The notes beneath the pieces are model-generated. The model did not search any database. It saw only the letters and a program-made list of their open reading frames with translations, and was not told the origin of the DNA. Source: Bdellovibrio sp. 28-41-41 (GTDB lineage: Bacteria; Bdellovibrionota; Bdellovibrionia; Bdellovibrionales; Bdellovibrionaceae). From it: a stretch of DNA of 64,000 nucleotides. Within the stretch, counting starts at the first letter, position 1; every line of letters starts with the position of its first letter. The position numbers and the translations under genes are program-made. Shown here in pieces: positions 18,916 through 27,630 of this stretch. The stretch is from assembly GCA_002256935.1 (NCBI GenBank), contig NCGL01000001.1, forward strand, positions 1-64,000, read 5' to 3'.

Positions 18916-19470
18916 ATGAATTTTTTCAAGAAGCTATTTGGAACAGGAAAGAAATCGTCTGACAGCCCCGTTGAAGATTTACTAAGACAAACACTAGAAG
19001 GTTTGTTAGCCAACGGCGGATTTGAACTTGAGTACGAAATCAAAACAGAAAAACAAGATGGTGATAACTATAGTTTTGATATTCAATTATCTGGTCCAGA
19101 TGAAGAACTATTTAAAGACAGAAAAGGTCAATTGCTTGATTCGTTTCAATTGTTACTTAAGCGTGTTGTTCAGCACCATTTCCCTGAAGATCGCTCTAAC
19201 GTTCTAGTGGATTGCGGTGGATACCGAGAAGAATCAGAAGCAGCTCTAATTGAGCGCGCAGAGAACCTTAAAGAAATTGCAATTGGACAAAATAAGGCGG
19301 TTTATTATCGCGCACTTCCTCCGAAAGAAAGAAAAGTAGTTCACCAGTATCTTTCAAAAGATACTCGCGTGAAAAGCCGCTCTTTAGGAGAAGGTCTTTA
19401 CAAAAAAATTAAAATTTATCCTGCAAAAAATGAGAACGCTCCGGACGCTGAAAACGTCAGTATTGATTAA
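18916..19470 (+). CDS. Jag/KhpB-type RNA-binding protein (KH-R3H)
   Basis: The 184-residue protein follows yidC with a strong GAGGAGG ribosome-binding site. A type-II KH-like domain (about residues 20-90) is followed by an R3H domain (about 95-165) with the ERKVVHQYLSKD and KSRSLGEGLYKKIKI segments. It lacks the long N-terminal Jag domain of many family members. Jag/KhpB proteins bind RNA and influence cell-wall synthesis and division. Three bases separate it from mnmE. Confidence 0.88.
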   Translation: MNFFKKLFGTGKKSSDSPVEDLLRQTLEGLLANGGFELEYEIKTEKQDGDNYSFDIQLSGPDEELFKDRKGQLLDSFQLLLKRVVQHHFPEDRSNVLVDCGGYREESEAALIERAENLKEIAIGQNKAVYYRALPPKERKVVHQYLSKDTRVKSRSLGEGLYKKIKIYPAKNENAPDAENVSID

Positions 19471-19473
19471 ACT

Positions 19474-20907
19474 ATGAATTTTGGTGAAGGCAGAGATCAT
19501 TTAACTATTTGCTCTGTCTCTACACCCATGGGCTACGGCGGGATTTCTGTGATCCGTGTCAGTGGCCCAAAATCTTTTGAAATCACTCAAAAATCCCTTA
19601 AGAAAAAGAATCGCTCGTTTGAATCGCACAAAGCATTTTTGGACGAGTTTCTAAATACTCAAACCGAAAAATCTATCGATGAAGTTTTGGTTCTGCCATT
19701 TGAAGCCGGGAAATCCTTTACTGGCGAGCGTGTGGTCGAGATTTCTTGTCACGGATCTCCCGTAATTTGCACCGCGATTTTAAATGAATTGTGTCGCAAT
19801 GGTTGCGAACTTGCGATCAGCGGCGAGTTCACCTATCGCGCGTTCATGAATGATCGACTGGATTTAGTTCAAGCCGAAAGTATTCTCTCGCTTATTCATT
19901 CACATTCAGAATTAGGTTCGGAGCTTGCGCTAAGACAATTAAAGGGTGAACTGTCAGATAAATTAACTCACATAAAAGACGATGTTATTTGGTGCTTAGC
20001 CCATATTGAAGCAGGAATTGATTTCTCTGAACAGGGAATTACCGTCGTCGAAGATACGGTTTTGATTAGCAAACTTGAAAATGTACAAAATTCTTTTAAA
20101 GACCTACTAGATACTTACGAAACGGGCCGTGTTTTAAAAGACGGTATAGTTTTAGTTTTAAGTGGTGAACCAAATGTTGGAAAATCGAGTTTGATGAACG
20201 TTTTGCTTGGGAATGATCGCTCGATTGTGTCCGACATTGCCGGAACAACACGCGATGTGATCCGAGAAGACATTTTATTTAAAAATTTGAAGTTCACATT
20301 GGTTGATACCGCAGGAATCCGTGAGAATTCTAACGATCCGATCGAGAAAATTGGGGTAGAGCGATCTATTAAGGAACGTCAGGGTAGTTTTATAAATTTA
20401 GTTATCCTAGATGCCACCAAACCCTTGAAGGATCAGCATGAGTTGATTTTCAAAGACCTTAATTTAGAGCGCACATTGTTCATCCTCAACAAAGTCGACC
20501 TTCTACAAAAAGATGAATTGCCCGCTAAACAGGCAGAATTAAAGGCCATTTTAGGGTCAATTATCGATGAAAAACCCTATATATTTGACGATAATTCGAT
20601 ACTTTTTACGACCTGCAAACGCTCAGAAACTAAGCAACAGGTGCTCGGACGCGTTTATGATTATTGGATAGCCAAGTTCGCTCACATAGAATCGGTTTCT
20701 GTTTCAAGCGCTCGCCAGCGGGAAGAACTTCGCCAGGCTTATGATCTTCTAGAAAAAGTGATCGCAGGACTTAAAAGTCAGCTGGGTTCTGAGTTTATAG
20801 CTTTTGATTTAAAAGATAGCTTGATGGCGCTTCAGCGCACAGTTGGAGAAGTCTATGATGATCAAATCTTGGATAAAGTCTTTAAGGAATTTTGCTTAGG
20901 AAAATAG
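19474..20907 (+). CDS. mnmE: tRNA uridine-34 5-carboxymethylaminomethyl modification GTPase
   Basis: The 477-residue protein has an N-terminal tetrahydrofolate-binding domain, a helical domain with inserted G domain, and a C-terminal catalytic cysteine in EFCLGK. G motifs are GEPNVGKSSLMN (G1), DIAGTTRDV (G2), DTAGIREN (G3) and NKVD (G4). With MnmG it modifies the wobble uridine of several tRNAs. The partner gene lies 170 bases downstream, a gap holding no clear terminator. Confidence 0.96.
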   Translation: MNFGEGRDHLTICSVSTPMGYGGISVIRVSGPKSFEITQKSLKKKNRSFESHKAFLDEFLNTQTEKSIDEVLVLPFEAGKSFTGERVVEISCHGSPVICTAILNELCRNGCELAISGEFTYRAFMNDRLDLVQAESILSLIHSHSELGSELALRQLKGELSDKLTHIKDDVIWCLAHIEAGIDFSEQGITVVEDTVLISKLENVQNSFKDLLDTYETGRVLKDGIVLVLSGEPNVGKSSLMNVLLGNDRSIVSDIAGTTRDVIREDILFKNLKFTLVDTAGIRENSNDPIEKIGVERSIKERQGSFINLVILDATKPLKDQHELIFKDLNLERTLFILNKVDLLQKDELPAKQAELKAILGSIIDEKPYIFDDNSILFTTCKRSETKQQVLGRVYDYWIAKFAHIESVSVSSARQREELRQAYDLLEKVIAGLKSQLGSEFIAFDLKDSLMALQRTVGEVYDDQILDKVFKEFCLGK

Positions 20908-21077
20908 CTCTGAATAATCAAACCTGCGAGGACTTGATGTTAGATAGTCAGCTGTTTCGTTAGTCACCATTATCCAGTAACCTTAAATTGGGATCTTCCT
21001 CAATAATTCTTTGTAAAAAATTGTTGTTTTTAAGTAGCGATAGATTTTTCCGGCGTTTGGGATTAAATAGCTATCCA

Positions 21078-22988
21078 GTGAATATACCTAATACTTTTGA
21101 TTATGATGTAATTGTTGTCGGCGGCGGCCATGCGGGGATCGAAGCCTGCCTATCCACGTCTCGTTTAGGTCACAGGACTTTGCTTGTTACTTCAAACAAA
21201 GATCGGATTGGGTACATGAGCTGCAATCCGAGCATTGGCGGTTTAGCAAAAGGTCACATGGTTCGGGAGCTTGATGTTCTTGGCGGACAGATGGGACAAG
21301 TGGCTGATGAAACATGTATTCAGTTTAAAAGGTTAAATTCATCTCGCGGTCCGGCTGTTCGTGGAACTCGTGTGCAGTCGGATAAAATTAAATATTCTCG
21401 CCGCATGAAAAATATTGTTTCGACTCAACCGAATCTTTTTATCTTGGAATCGGAAGTTAAGGCTCTTGTCCTTGATGGAGACGCTTGTCATGGTGTTATT
21501 CTTCCTGATTTGTCTAAAATTTTAAGTAAAGTAGTTATTTTAACTACGGGCACATTCATGAATGGCGTTATGCACTTTGGTTTGAAACAAATTGAAGGTG
21601 GACGTATCGGTGATAAAGCCTCGGTGGGTTTATCTGATCAGTTGAAATCTTTTGGTTTAGATGTTCAGCGATTAAAGACAGGGACTCCAGCGCGTTTACA
21701 TAAGGACTCGATCGACTGGTCGAAAACTCAAGAGCAGTTTGGAGATACTAATTACTATCCATTTAGTTTTAGTACGCGTGAGTTTCCTCAGCTTCCGCAA
21801 ATCGCTTGTTACTTGTCGCGCACCTCAGAAGAAACTCACGATATCATTCGAAAAAATTTAGATAAATCTCCTATGTTTTGTGGAATTATTGAAGGCGTGG
21901 GTCCGCGCTACTGTCCAAGCATCGAAGATAAAATTCATCGTTTTGCTGATCGTGATTCTCACCAGACATTTCTTGAGCCCGAAAGTTTGGAAAGTGACTT
22001 GATTTATCTCCAAGGTATTTCAACGTCGTTACCGGAAGACGTTCAAGATCAGTTTTTAAGAACAATTCCTGGTTTAGAAAATGTAAAAGTCGTTCGCTAT
22101 GGTTATGCTGTTGAATACGATTATTTTGAACCGACACAAATAGAAAAATCACTTGCAAGCCGAGCGGTTTCGAATTTATTTATGGCCGGACAAATTAACG
22201 GTACTTCGGGATATGAAGAAGCCGCAGCACAAGGATTTTTAGCTGGTGTAAATGCGGATAAATTTCTTCGAAATTTAGAGCCGCTTATTTTAGGACGCAA
22301 TCACGCTTACATGGGCGTACTTGTTGACGATTTAGTTACCAAGGGAACCCGTGAGCCATACCGAATGTTTACTTCTCGCGCAGAACACCGACTTGTTTTA
22401 AGAGAAGACAATACAATCGATAGGTTAGCTAATACTTCGATAGGCATTGGTTTGCTTTCCGAGTCTAGGGTCGAGGAACTTTTAAATATAAAAGCGCGAA
22501 GAGCTAGTCTTTTGTCTCGCCTTAAAGAGACGAGAATTACTCCAACACCGGTGGTTCAGGCAAAAATGGTAGAACTAAAAACCGCAGCGTTATTAAAGTC
22601 CACGACGCTTGAAGAACTTTTGCGTCGACCAGAAATTTCGACAGCACATGTTCTGAATTTTTTAGGTGATGTAAAAGATGATCCCAATGTGTTAGATGCA
22701 GTAGAAATTGAAGTTAAATATTCTGGCTATATTCACCGGCAGAATGAACTCATTCAGCAAGCTAAATCGTTAGAGGAATTCAAGATTCCTTCGGATTTAA
22801 TTTATTATGATGTAAAGGGTCTCTCAAATGAAGAGAGCGAAAAATTAACTCGAGTAAAACCCTTAACCTTGGGCCAAGCTCAACGCATTAGTGGTGTTAA
22901 TCCTTCAGCGATTCAAGCTATGATTATTCATATCAAAGGTCGAAAACTTCTGAAGGAGAATTCTCTTGAGCGCCAACACCAACAATGA
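21078..22988 (+). CDS. mnmG: tRNA uridine-34 modification enzyme MnmG (GidA)
   Basis: The FAD-binding protein has about 636 residues from GTG at 21078. The frame is open from TTG at 20988, but the extra 30 residues are basic and unlike the family, whereas the GTG places YDVIVVGGGHAGIEA at the usual distance from the N-terminus. No good ribosome-binding site supports either start. Other motifs are MSCNPSIGGLAKGH, ETCIQFKRLNSSRGPAVRG and NGTSGYEEAAAQG. The C-terminal helical part contacts MnmE and tRNA. It overlaps rsmG by 23 bases. Confidence 0.93.
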   Translation: MNIPNTFDYDVIVVGGGHAGIEACLSTSRLGHRTLLVTSNKDRIGYMSCNPSIGGLAKGHMVRELDVLGGQMGQVADETCIQFKRLNSSRGPAVRGTRVQSDKIKYSRRMKNIVSTQPNLFILESEVKALVLDGDACHGVILPDLSKILSKVVILTTGTFMNGVMHFGLKQIEGGRIGDKASVGLSDQLKSFGLDVQRLKTGTPARLHKDSIDWSKTQEQFGDTNYYPFSFSTREFPQLPQIACYLSRTSEETHDIIRKNLDKSPMFCGIIEGVGPRYCPSIEDKIHRFADRDSHQTFLEPESLESDLIYLQGISTSLPEDVQDQFLRTIPGLENVKVVRYGYAVEYDYFEPTQIEKSLASRAVSNLFMAGQINGTSGYEEAAAQGFLAGVNADKFLRNLEPLILGRNHAYMGVLVDDLVTKGTREPYRMFTSRAEHRLVLREDNTIDRLANTSIGIGLLSESRVEELLNIKARRASLLSRLKETRITPTPVVQAKMVELKTAALLKSTTLEELLRRPEISTAHVLNFLGDVKDDPNVLDAVEIEVKYSGYIHRQNELIQQAKSLEEFKIPSDLIYYDVKGLSNEESEKLTRVKPLTLGQAQRISGVNPSAIQAMIIHIKGRKLLKENSLERQHQQ

Positions 22989-23631
22989 TGAAGCAGTCAA
23001 GATACCTTGGCGAATTAAAGAATGGTTTCCCGATTTATCAGAAAAGACCAGAACCGCTTTGCAATCCTATTTTGCCTTAGTAGTAAAACATAATAAAACT
23101 CTTAGTCTTGTAAGCCCTAAGACAGTTCCTGTTGCTGACGCGCTGCATTTTGCGGATTGCATTCTTGGGAGCCAGATAGTTCTAGAGGATTCTCCTGGAA
23201 TTAAAAAAATATATGACTTTGGTAGTGGAAACGGCTTCCCAGGGATTGTTTTTGGTATTTTGAATCCGGAAATTGAAGTTGTTTTAATTGAAAGTGATTT
23301 GCGGAAAGTCGAGTTTTTAAAACATGTAGCCACCACGCTAACGATTCCGAATGTCAAAGTTCAGCACGCAACTATAGAGGCTCTTCCGGTGGACTCTGTT
23401 AAGTTTGCCATTGTCAGGGGTTTTGGGAATATTTCTAAGACTATTTTGCTAGCCCGTAAGGTCATGCCTAAAGGCGGAGTTTTGTATCACATGAAAGGCG
23501 AGCAGTGGGGTTTGGAGATTACTGAGATTCCCACCCAGCTATGCTCTGTCTTTTACCCAGCGCTTGTTCGGGAATATGTGCTTCCGTCCACTCAAATACG
23601 ATTCGGAGTTGTTAAAACGACTAAAAACTAA
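22966..23631 (+). CDS. rsmG: 16S rRNA (guanine-527-N7)-methyltransferase
   Basis: The 221-residue SAM-dependent methyltransferase starts at TTG, selected because AAGGAG stands 7 bases upstream within mnmG. The SAM-binding loop reads IYDFGSGNGFPGI, followed by the acidic VVLIESDLRKVEFLK motif and IVRGFGN, all typical of RsmG. It methylates G527 of 16S rRNA. The stop codon is immediately followed by the first parS site. Confidence 0.93.
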   Translation: MSANTNNDEAVKIPWRIKEWFPDLSEKTRTALQSYFALVVKHNKTLSLVSPKTVPVADALHFADCILGSQIVLEDSPGIKKIYDFGSGNGFPGIVFGILNPEIEVVLIESDLRKVEFLKHVATTLTIPNVKVQHATIEALPVDSVKFAIVRGFGNISKTILLARKVMPKGGVLYHMKGEQWGLEITEIPTQLCSVFYPALVREYVLPSTQIRFGVVKTTKN

Positions 23632-23647
23632 TGTTCCACGTGGAACA
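23632..23647. promoter_or_regulatory. parS: parS site 1
   Basis: TGTTCCACGTGGAACA is a perfect 16-bp palindrome matching the TGTTNCACGTGNAACA parS consensus bound by chromosomal ParB. It begins the base after the rsmG stop and ends the base before the stop codon of the minus-strand lipoprotein gene. Confidence 0.95.
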
Positions 23648-24178
23648 TTAGTGGCCGCCGCCTTCAGCTGGTTTTGGCTTTTCTTTGGGTTTTCCACCGG
23701 GCGCCTCCCCCATTAGTACTGGATTATAATCAAAACCGGTCTCTTTAAAGCGGGCTTTTAAATCCCACGCATTTTTCGCCTGCCGCAGCTTCTTTTCGGA
23801 CTCATATGTTTCGAGTTCTACTGAGTTTGACGAATAAGGCTCGGCGTTTTTGCTCGCGAGTGTTCGAACGTACTTCAGTCGCTCAAATATTCGAATTTTC
23901 CAATAAGTCATCTGCTGAGCCATTTTATCTCGAGTTTTTTCAAACTCAATGGCCTGTCGCTCGGCCTTTTCTTTTACTCCGGTATTAATGCGAGCTTCCG
24001 CGGCTGTTTTTCTAACTTCCGCGGCTTTTGTTTCCATTTCCTTCATAATTCGCTCGGCCTCTCCCTTTTGGGCGATCATGTCTTGATAAATTTTGTCTTT
24101 TAACTCAGGCTTTGGGTCTTTTTGTTCGCAAGCCACGAAAAATATCAAGAAACTTACCAAAAATCGGCATAAATACAT
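23648..24178 (-). CDS. Lipoprotein with coiled-coil segment, framed by parS sites
   Basis: I do not recognise this 176-residue protein. The start is taken at 24178 (MYLCRFLVSFLIFFVAC), which gives a lipoprotein signal with Cys17. The longer frame from 24247 would translate parS sites 2 and 3 as protein (MFHVEH, CSTWNM). A Lys/Glu/Ala-rich helix (about residues 30-90) looks coiled-coil, and the C-terminus is Pro/Gly/Lys-rich (GGKPKEKPKPAEGGGH). Its stop abuts parS 1 and its ATG shares a base with parS 2, so ParB binding would cover its translation start and both gene ends. It runs opposite to rsmG and parA. Confidence 0.65.
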   Translation of the reverse strand: MYLCRFLVSFLIFFVACEQKDPKPELKDKIYQDMIAQKGEAERIMKEMETKAAEVRKTAAEARINTGVKEKAERQAIEFEKTRDKMAQQMTYWKIRIFERLKYVRTLASKNAEPYSSNSVELETYESEKKLRQAKNAWDLKARFKETGFDYNPVLMGEAPGGKPKEKPKPAEGGGH

Positions 24179-24193
24179 GTTCCACGTGGAACA
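24178..24193. promoter_or_regulatory. parS: parS site 2
   Basis: A second perfect copy of TGTTCCACGTGGAACA. Its first base is the A of the lipoprotein ATG on the minus strand, so the site fills the place of that gene's ribosome-binding region. Confidence 0.95.
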
Positions 24194-24230
24194 ATCGAGC
24201 TGGTTTTTAAAAAAAAGCGAAGGTTTCATA

Positions 24231-24246
24231 TGTTCTACGTGGAACA
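24231..24246. promoter_or_regulatory. parS: parS site 3
   Basis: TGTTCTACGTGGAACA differs from the other two sites by a single C-to-T change, breaking the palindrome at one position. It lies 37 bases beyond site 2 and 91 bases before the parA ATG, within the parA leader, so ParB could also affect parAB transcription. Confidence 0.85.
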
Positions 24247-24337
24247 TCGGAAAAAAAGAATGAAAGCATGAGTGTAAAACGCAAAATTTTGTTGAAATAT
24301 ATTCAGATGAGAATAAATTTTCTCACTAGGGGGTTTC

Positions 24338-25153
24338 ATGGCAAAAGTTATCTGCATAGCGAACCAAAAGGGCGGCGTAGGAAAAACAACCACGTCGGTA
24401 AATTTATCGGCAGCACTAGCATCTTTGGGTAAGCGAGTCCTAATCCTAGATATGGATCCTCAAGGAAATGCCTCGAGTGGGCTTGGAATAAAGAAGCACG
24501 AGAGCCAAGAAAACAATATTTATCATGTTCTTATCGGTGAAAAATCACTCGCCGAGACAGTTCAAAAAACAAATAATCAAAATCTATTCATTGTGACGGC
24601 AAACCCAGATCTTGTCGGTGCAGAAATTGAACTGGTGGATATCCCGCAACGCGAATACAAATTAAAACAAGCGATCGCGACCCTTTCTGAGCATTTTGAC
24701 TACGTAATCATCGATTGCCCGCCATCTCTGGGGTTAATCACGCTGAACGCACTAACAGCAGCGAATAGTTTTTTAGTCCCACTTCAGTGTGAATACTATG
24801 CGCTAGAGGGCTTAAGCCAATTACTTAATACTGCCGGACTAATCAAAAAATCATTAAACCATGACCTCCATATAGAAGGCATTGTATTAACGATGTTTGA
24901 TACCCGCAATAACCTGTCTCATCAAGTCGTAACCGAAATCAAAAATCATTTTGGTGAAAAGGTGTTTCAAGCCATTATCCCTAGAAACGTTCGACTCTCT
25001 GAAGCGCCGAGTCATGGTCAATCTATCTTTGAATATGACGGCAAATCGATCGGTGCAATTAAGTACCTAGAGTTAGCAAAAGAAGTTGAGCAAAGAACAC
25101 TCGCGGCGCAAAACGCGCAGCGTGCGTCCGAAGCATCTGCGGGAGGCATCTAA
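24338..25153 (+). CDS. parA: Chromosome partitioning ATPase ParA (Soj type)
   Basis: The 271-residue protein carries the deviant Walker A KGGVGKTTTSVNLSAAL near residue 11, the Walker A' ILDMDPQGNASSGLG and Walker B YVIIDCPPSLG. It is a short chromosomal ParA without an N-terminal HTH. ParA forms an ATP-dependent nucleoid gradient that moves ParB-parS complexes. The stop overlaps the parB start (TAATG). Three parS sites lie just upstream. Confidence 0.96.
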   Translation: MAKVICIANQKGGVGKTTTSVNLSAALASLGKRVLILDMDPQGNASSGLGIKKHESQENNIYHVLIGEKSLAETVQKTNNQNLFIVTANPDLVGAEIELVDIPQREYKLKQAIATLSEHFDYVIIDCPPSLGLITLNALTAANSFLVPLQCEYYALEGLSQLLNTAGLIKKSLNHDLHIEGIVLTMFDTRNNLSHQVVTEIKNHFGEKVFQAIIPRNVRLSEAPSHGQSIFEYDGKSIGAIKYLELAKEVEQRTLAAQNAQRASEASAGGI

Positions 25154-26160
25154 TGTCTGAAGTTTCCGTAGAAAAACAAAAACGAGGCTTAGGTCGAGGA
25201 TTGGGTTCATTATTAGGAACAAATAACACCCAAGCGAATGCGCCGACAACGGCACCATCCAATTTTAAAACAAACTCCCCTATGGCGCCAACTTCTGGAA
25301 AACCAGAACTTGCGAAATCAGCACCAGTGACGACTACTGCGCCTCAGGTGTTGTCAGAGGGAAAAATTTGGCAAATGAGCATTGAGAAGTTAAAGCCGGG
25401 TGCATTTCAACCGCGCCGAACCTTTGAAAAGGAAAAACTTCAGGAACTATCTCAAAGCATCAAATCAAACGGCATCCTTCAGCCGATCATAGTTAGAAAA
25501 GTAGGCGAAGGATTTGAAATCGTTGCTGGGGAGCGCCGCTGGAGAGCCTCGCAAATGGCGGGTCTACACGAAGTTCCGGTTATTATTAAAAACTTCTCAG
25601 ATCGCGAGACGCTAGAGCTATCTATTATTGAGAACGTTCAGCGCGAAGACCTAAATCCAATCGAAGAGGCCGATGGTTATCAAAGATTGCAAAGTGAATT
25701 CACGCTTTCTCACCAGCAAATTGCTGAAAAAGTGGGTAAGGACCGCGCGACCGTATCCAACGCGCTACGATTGCTTCAGCTTCCTAAAGAGATTAAGGAA
25801 ATGTTAGTAAATTCAGATATTTCAACCGGTCACGCAAAAGTTTTGTTGAGCGTTGATGATCAAAAAAAGCAATTAGAACTAGCAAAAATTGTTCGCGATG
25901 AGCACATCAGCGTCCGAAAACTAGAAGGTTTGGCGAAAAAGAAATCCACAGATTCAAACGACTCGTCGGCTAAGCAAGATGTGGATTTAAGTGTAACAAA
26001 TCGGTTGATGGCCGGTCTGGCTGATGAGCTTCAGAAGTTACTTGGTACAAAAGTTAATATCGACTACCATAACTCAAAGGGCAAAATCAGCATCGCGTTC
26101 TATTCTGATGAGGAATTGAGCCAGCTAATCGACAAAATTAAAGAAGGGTGTCAGCAATAG
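25153..26160 (+). CDS. parB: Chromosome partitioning protein ParB
   Basis: The 335-residue protein opens with the ParA-stimulating peptide RGLGRGLGSLLG. A low-complexity Ala/Pro/Thr linker follows (about residues 24-70), then the CTPase/ParB-N domain with GERRWRAS and IENVQREDLNP. The HTH domain comes next (LSHQQIAEKVGKDRATVSNAL), and a C-terminal dimerisation domain ends the protein. It binds and slides from the parS sites located about 1 kb upstream. It overlaps the bactofilin gene by 13 bases. Confidence 0.96.
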   Translation: MSEVSVEKQKRGLGRGLGSLLGTNNTQANAPTTAPSNFKTNSPMAPTSGKPELAKSAPVTTTAPQVLSEGKIWQMSIEKLKPGAFQPRRTFEKEKLQELSQSIKSNGILQPIIVRKVGEGFEIVAGERRWRASQMAGLHEVPVIIKNFSDRETLELSIIENVQREDLNPIEEADGYQRLQSEFTLSHQQIAEKVGKDRATVSNALRLLQLPKEIKEMLVNSDISTGHAKVLLSVDDQKKQLELAKIVRDEHISVRKLEGLAKKKSTDSNDSSAKQDVDLSVTNRLMAGLADELQKLLGTKVNIDYHNSKGKISIAFYSDEELSQLIDKIKEGCQQ

Positions 26161-26519
26161 AAACTACACGAGACGGCAAACGAGAAAATACACGGGAAAA
26201 TCAAGTAACGGCGATTCTTGACGCAGGCGCATCTTTTGAGGGCCGCCTGTCATTTGAGGGCACTGTTCAGATAGGTGGTGTTTTCAAGGGCGAGATCTTT
26301 ACCCAAGACACCATCATCATTAATGAAGGCGCTAAAGTACAAGCTCAAATCGAAGCCGATACTATAATTATCAATGGCAGTGTCGAAGGAAATTTGTTTG
26401 CGCGCAGTAAAGTAGTCATGCATCCGCCAACTGTGTTTCGCGGCACCGTTACAACCCCAAGCCTTAGAATCGACGAGGGCGTGGTGTTTGAGGGCGCGTC
26501 GTACATGCCCAAAAACTAG
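26148..26519 (+). CDS. Bactofilin in the parAB operon
   Basis: The 123-residue protein starts with GTG inside the parB end. A short basic tail precedes one continuous bactofilin beta-helix domain with the repeating pattern G.L.F.GTV.IGG.FKG.I, then ADTIIINGSVEGNLFA, and a short C-terminal tail. Bactofilins polymerise without nucleotides and act as scaffolds; in Myxococcus they position ParABS components. Direct operon linkage with parAB suggests the same here, as inference. Confidence 0.9.
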   Translation: MSAIETTRDGKRENTRENQVTAILDAGASFEGRLSFEGTVQIGGVFKGEIFTQDTIIINEGAKVQAQIEADTIIINGSVEGNLFARSKVVMHPPTVFRGTVTTPSLRIDEGVVFEGASYMPKN

Positions 26520-26638
26520 CGTCATTAAAAACCGATTGAAAACACACCTCTATATATAAATGTCAAAAAAACTTTTGGACAGCGTTGCCTAAAGGTGTTA
26601 TTCCCAAAACACTTTAATCACCCACCGCAGGAAGGCTT

Positions 26639-27070
26639 ATGCTGCAACAGCTTGGAATAAATGCCACAGTTATTGTTCAGTTTGTTATTTTCATCGCTAC
26701 TTTTGTTGCTTTAATAAAGCTCGTTTATGAGCCATTTACAGCTATTCACGAAAAAAGACTTCAAAACACAAAAGGTAGCGTAGAAATCGCTGACGATATC
26801 CACAAAAAATCTCAAGAACTACATACTCAATACTCTGTAAAAGCAAAAGAAGTTCATGGAAAAATCTCTGAAATTTTCAAACAGTCAAAAACTGAGGCCG
26901 GCGCCGAACAAGATAAAATTTTGATGCAAGCAAAAGCAGAAGCGAATGTAGTTCTAGAATCAAATCGCAAAAATCTACAAGCGCGCGCGACTCAATTAGA
27001 ATCTGAATTAAAAGATATGAAACCAAGCCTGGTAATGGCTATTAACAATAAACTTTTGGGTAAATCATGA
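26639..27070 (+). CDS. atpF': ATP synthase F0 subunit b' (b-type stator, copy 1)
   Basis: The 143-residue protein has one N-terminal membrane helix (VIVQFVIFIATFVALIKLVYEP) and a long Lys/Glu/Gln-rich alpha-helix. This is the b/b' stator architecture that links F1 to subunit a. It is the first gene of the F1 cluster, overlapping the next b-type gene by four bases. Having two different b genes suggests a heterodimeric stator as in alphaproteobacteria, cyanobacteria and chloroplasts. The 119-base gap upstream carries AT-rich, promoter-like sequence (TTGAAA near 26535) but no clear pair. Confidence 0.82.
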   Translation: MLQQLGINATVIVQFVIFIATFVALIKLVYEPFTAIHEKRLQNTKGSVEIADDIHKKSQELHTQYSVKAKEVHGKISEIFKQSKTEAGAEQDKILMQAKAEANVVLESNRKNLQARATQLESELKDMKPSLVMAINNKLLGKS

Positions 27071-27630
27071 GATTGGTGCCGGCTCTATTAGTTTTTCTAA
27101 CTTCGTATATGGCGCTTGCGGCTGATGCCCACGATGCGCATTCAAATGAAATTCCTGCGATGGTAAAATGGCAGGTTATCAATTTAGCTATCTTGGGTGC
27201 GATACTATATAAGTATGGCAAACAACCAACAATTGAATTCTTCAAGGCTCGTCAAACGGACTATTTAAAACAAGCAGAAAAATCTAAAGTTTTATTTCAA
27301 GAGGCTGAAAAAGAATATCACGACATCGAACAACGCTTAAAAACACTGAATGCTACGGCTGCGGACAGTATTGAAAAGGCGAAGAAAGATGCTGAAGGCG
27401 TCCGTAAAAACATCGTTGCCGAAGCTCAAACGACTGCGACTCGCATTAAAGACGAAGCTCAAACGACAGCTAAAATTGAAGCTCAAAAAACAACATTGAA
27501 AGCGAAGCAAGATATCGTTCTTCAATCTTTAATGACGGCGCGCCAAGTTCTGACTACAGATATCGGCAGTCAAGATCATCAAAAATTACAATCTGAGTTT
27601 AATAAAAATATCGAAGCGGTGAATCCATGA
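27067..27630 (+). CDS. atpF: ATP synthase F0 subunit b (b-type stator, copy 2) with leader peptide
   Basis: The 187-residue protein has a cleavable-looking signal peptide (MRLVPALLVFLTSYMALAA) before the membrane helix (VKWQVINLAILGAILYKYG), then a long charged helix for the peripheral stalk. Signal peptides on F0 subunits also occur here on subunit c. The gene starts inside the b' stop (ATGA overlap) and its stop overlaps atpH (ATGA). Confidence 0.88.
   Translation: MRLVPALLVFLTSYMALAADAHDAHSNEIPAMVKWQVINLAILGAILYKYGKQPTIEFFKARQTDYLKQAEKSKVLFQEAEKEYHDIEQRLKTLNATAADSIEKAKKDAEGVRKNIVAEAQTTATRIKDEAQTTAKIEAQKTTLKAKQDIVLQSLMTARQVLTTDIGSQDHQKLQSEFNKNIEAVNP

Noticed and set aside
20988..21077. A 30-residue N-terminal extension of mnmG from TTG.
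   Set aside because: The extra residues do not resemble the family and no ribosome-binding site supports the TTG.
24179..24247. An N-terminal extension of the lipoprotein gene starting MFHVEH.
   Set aside because: It is a translation of parS sites 2 and 3 and would push the lipoprotein signal to the interior.
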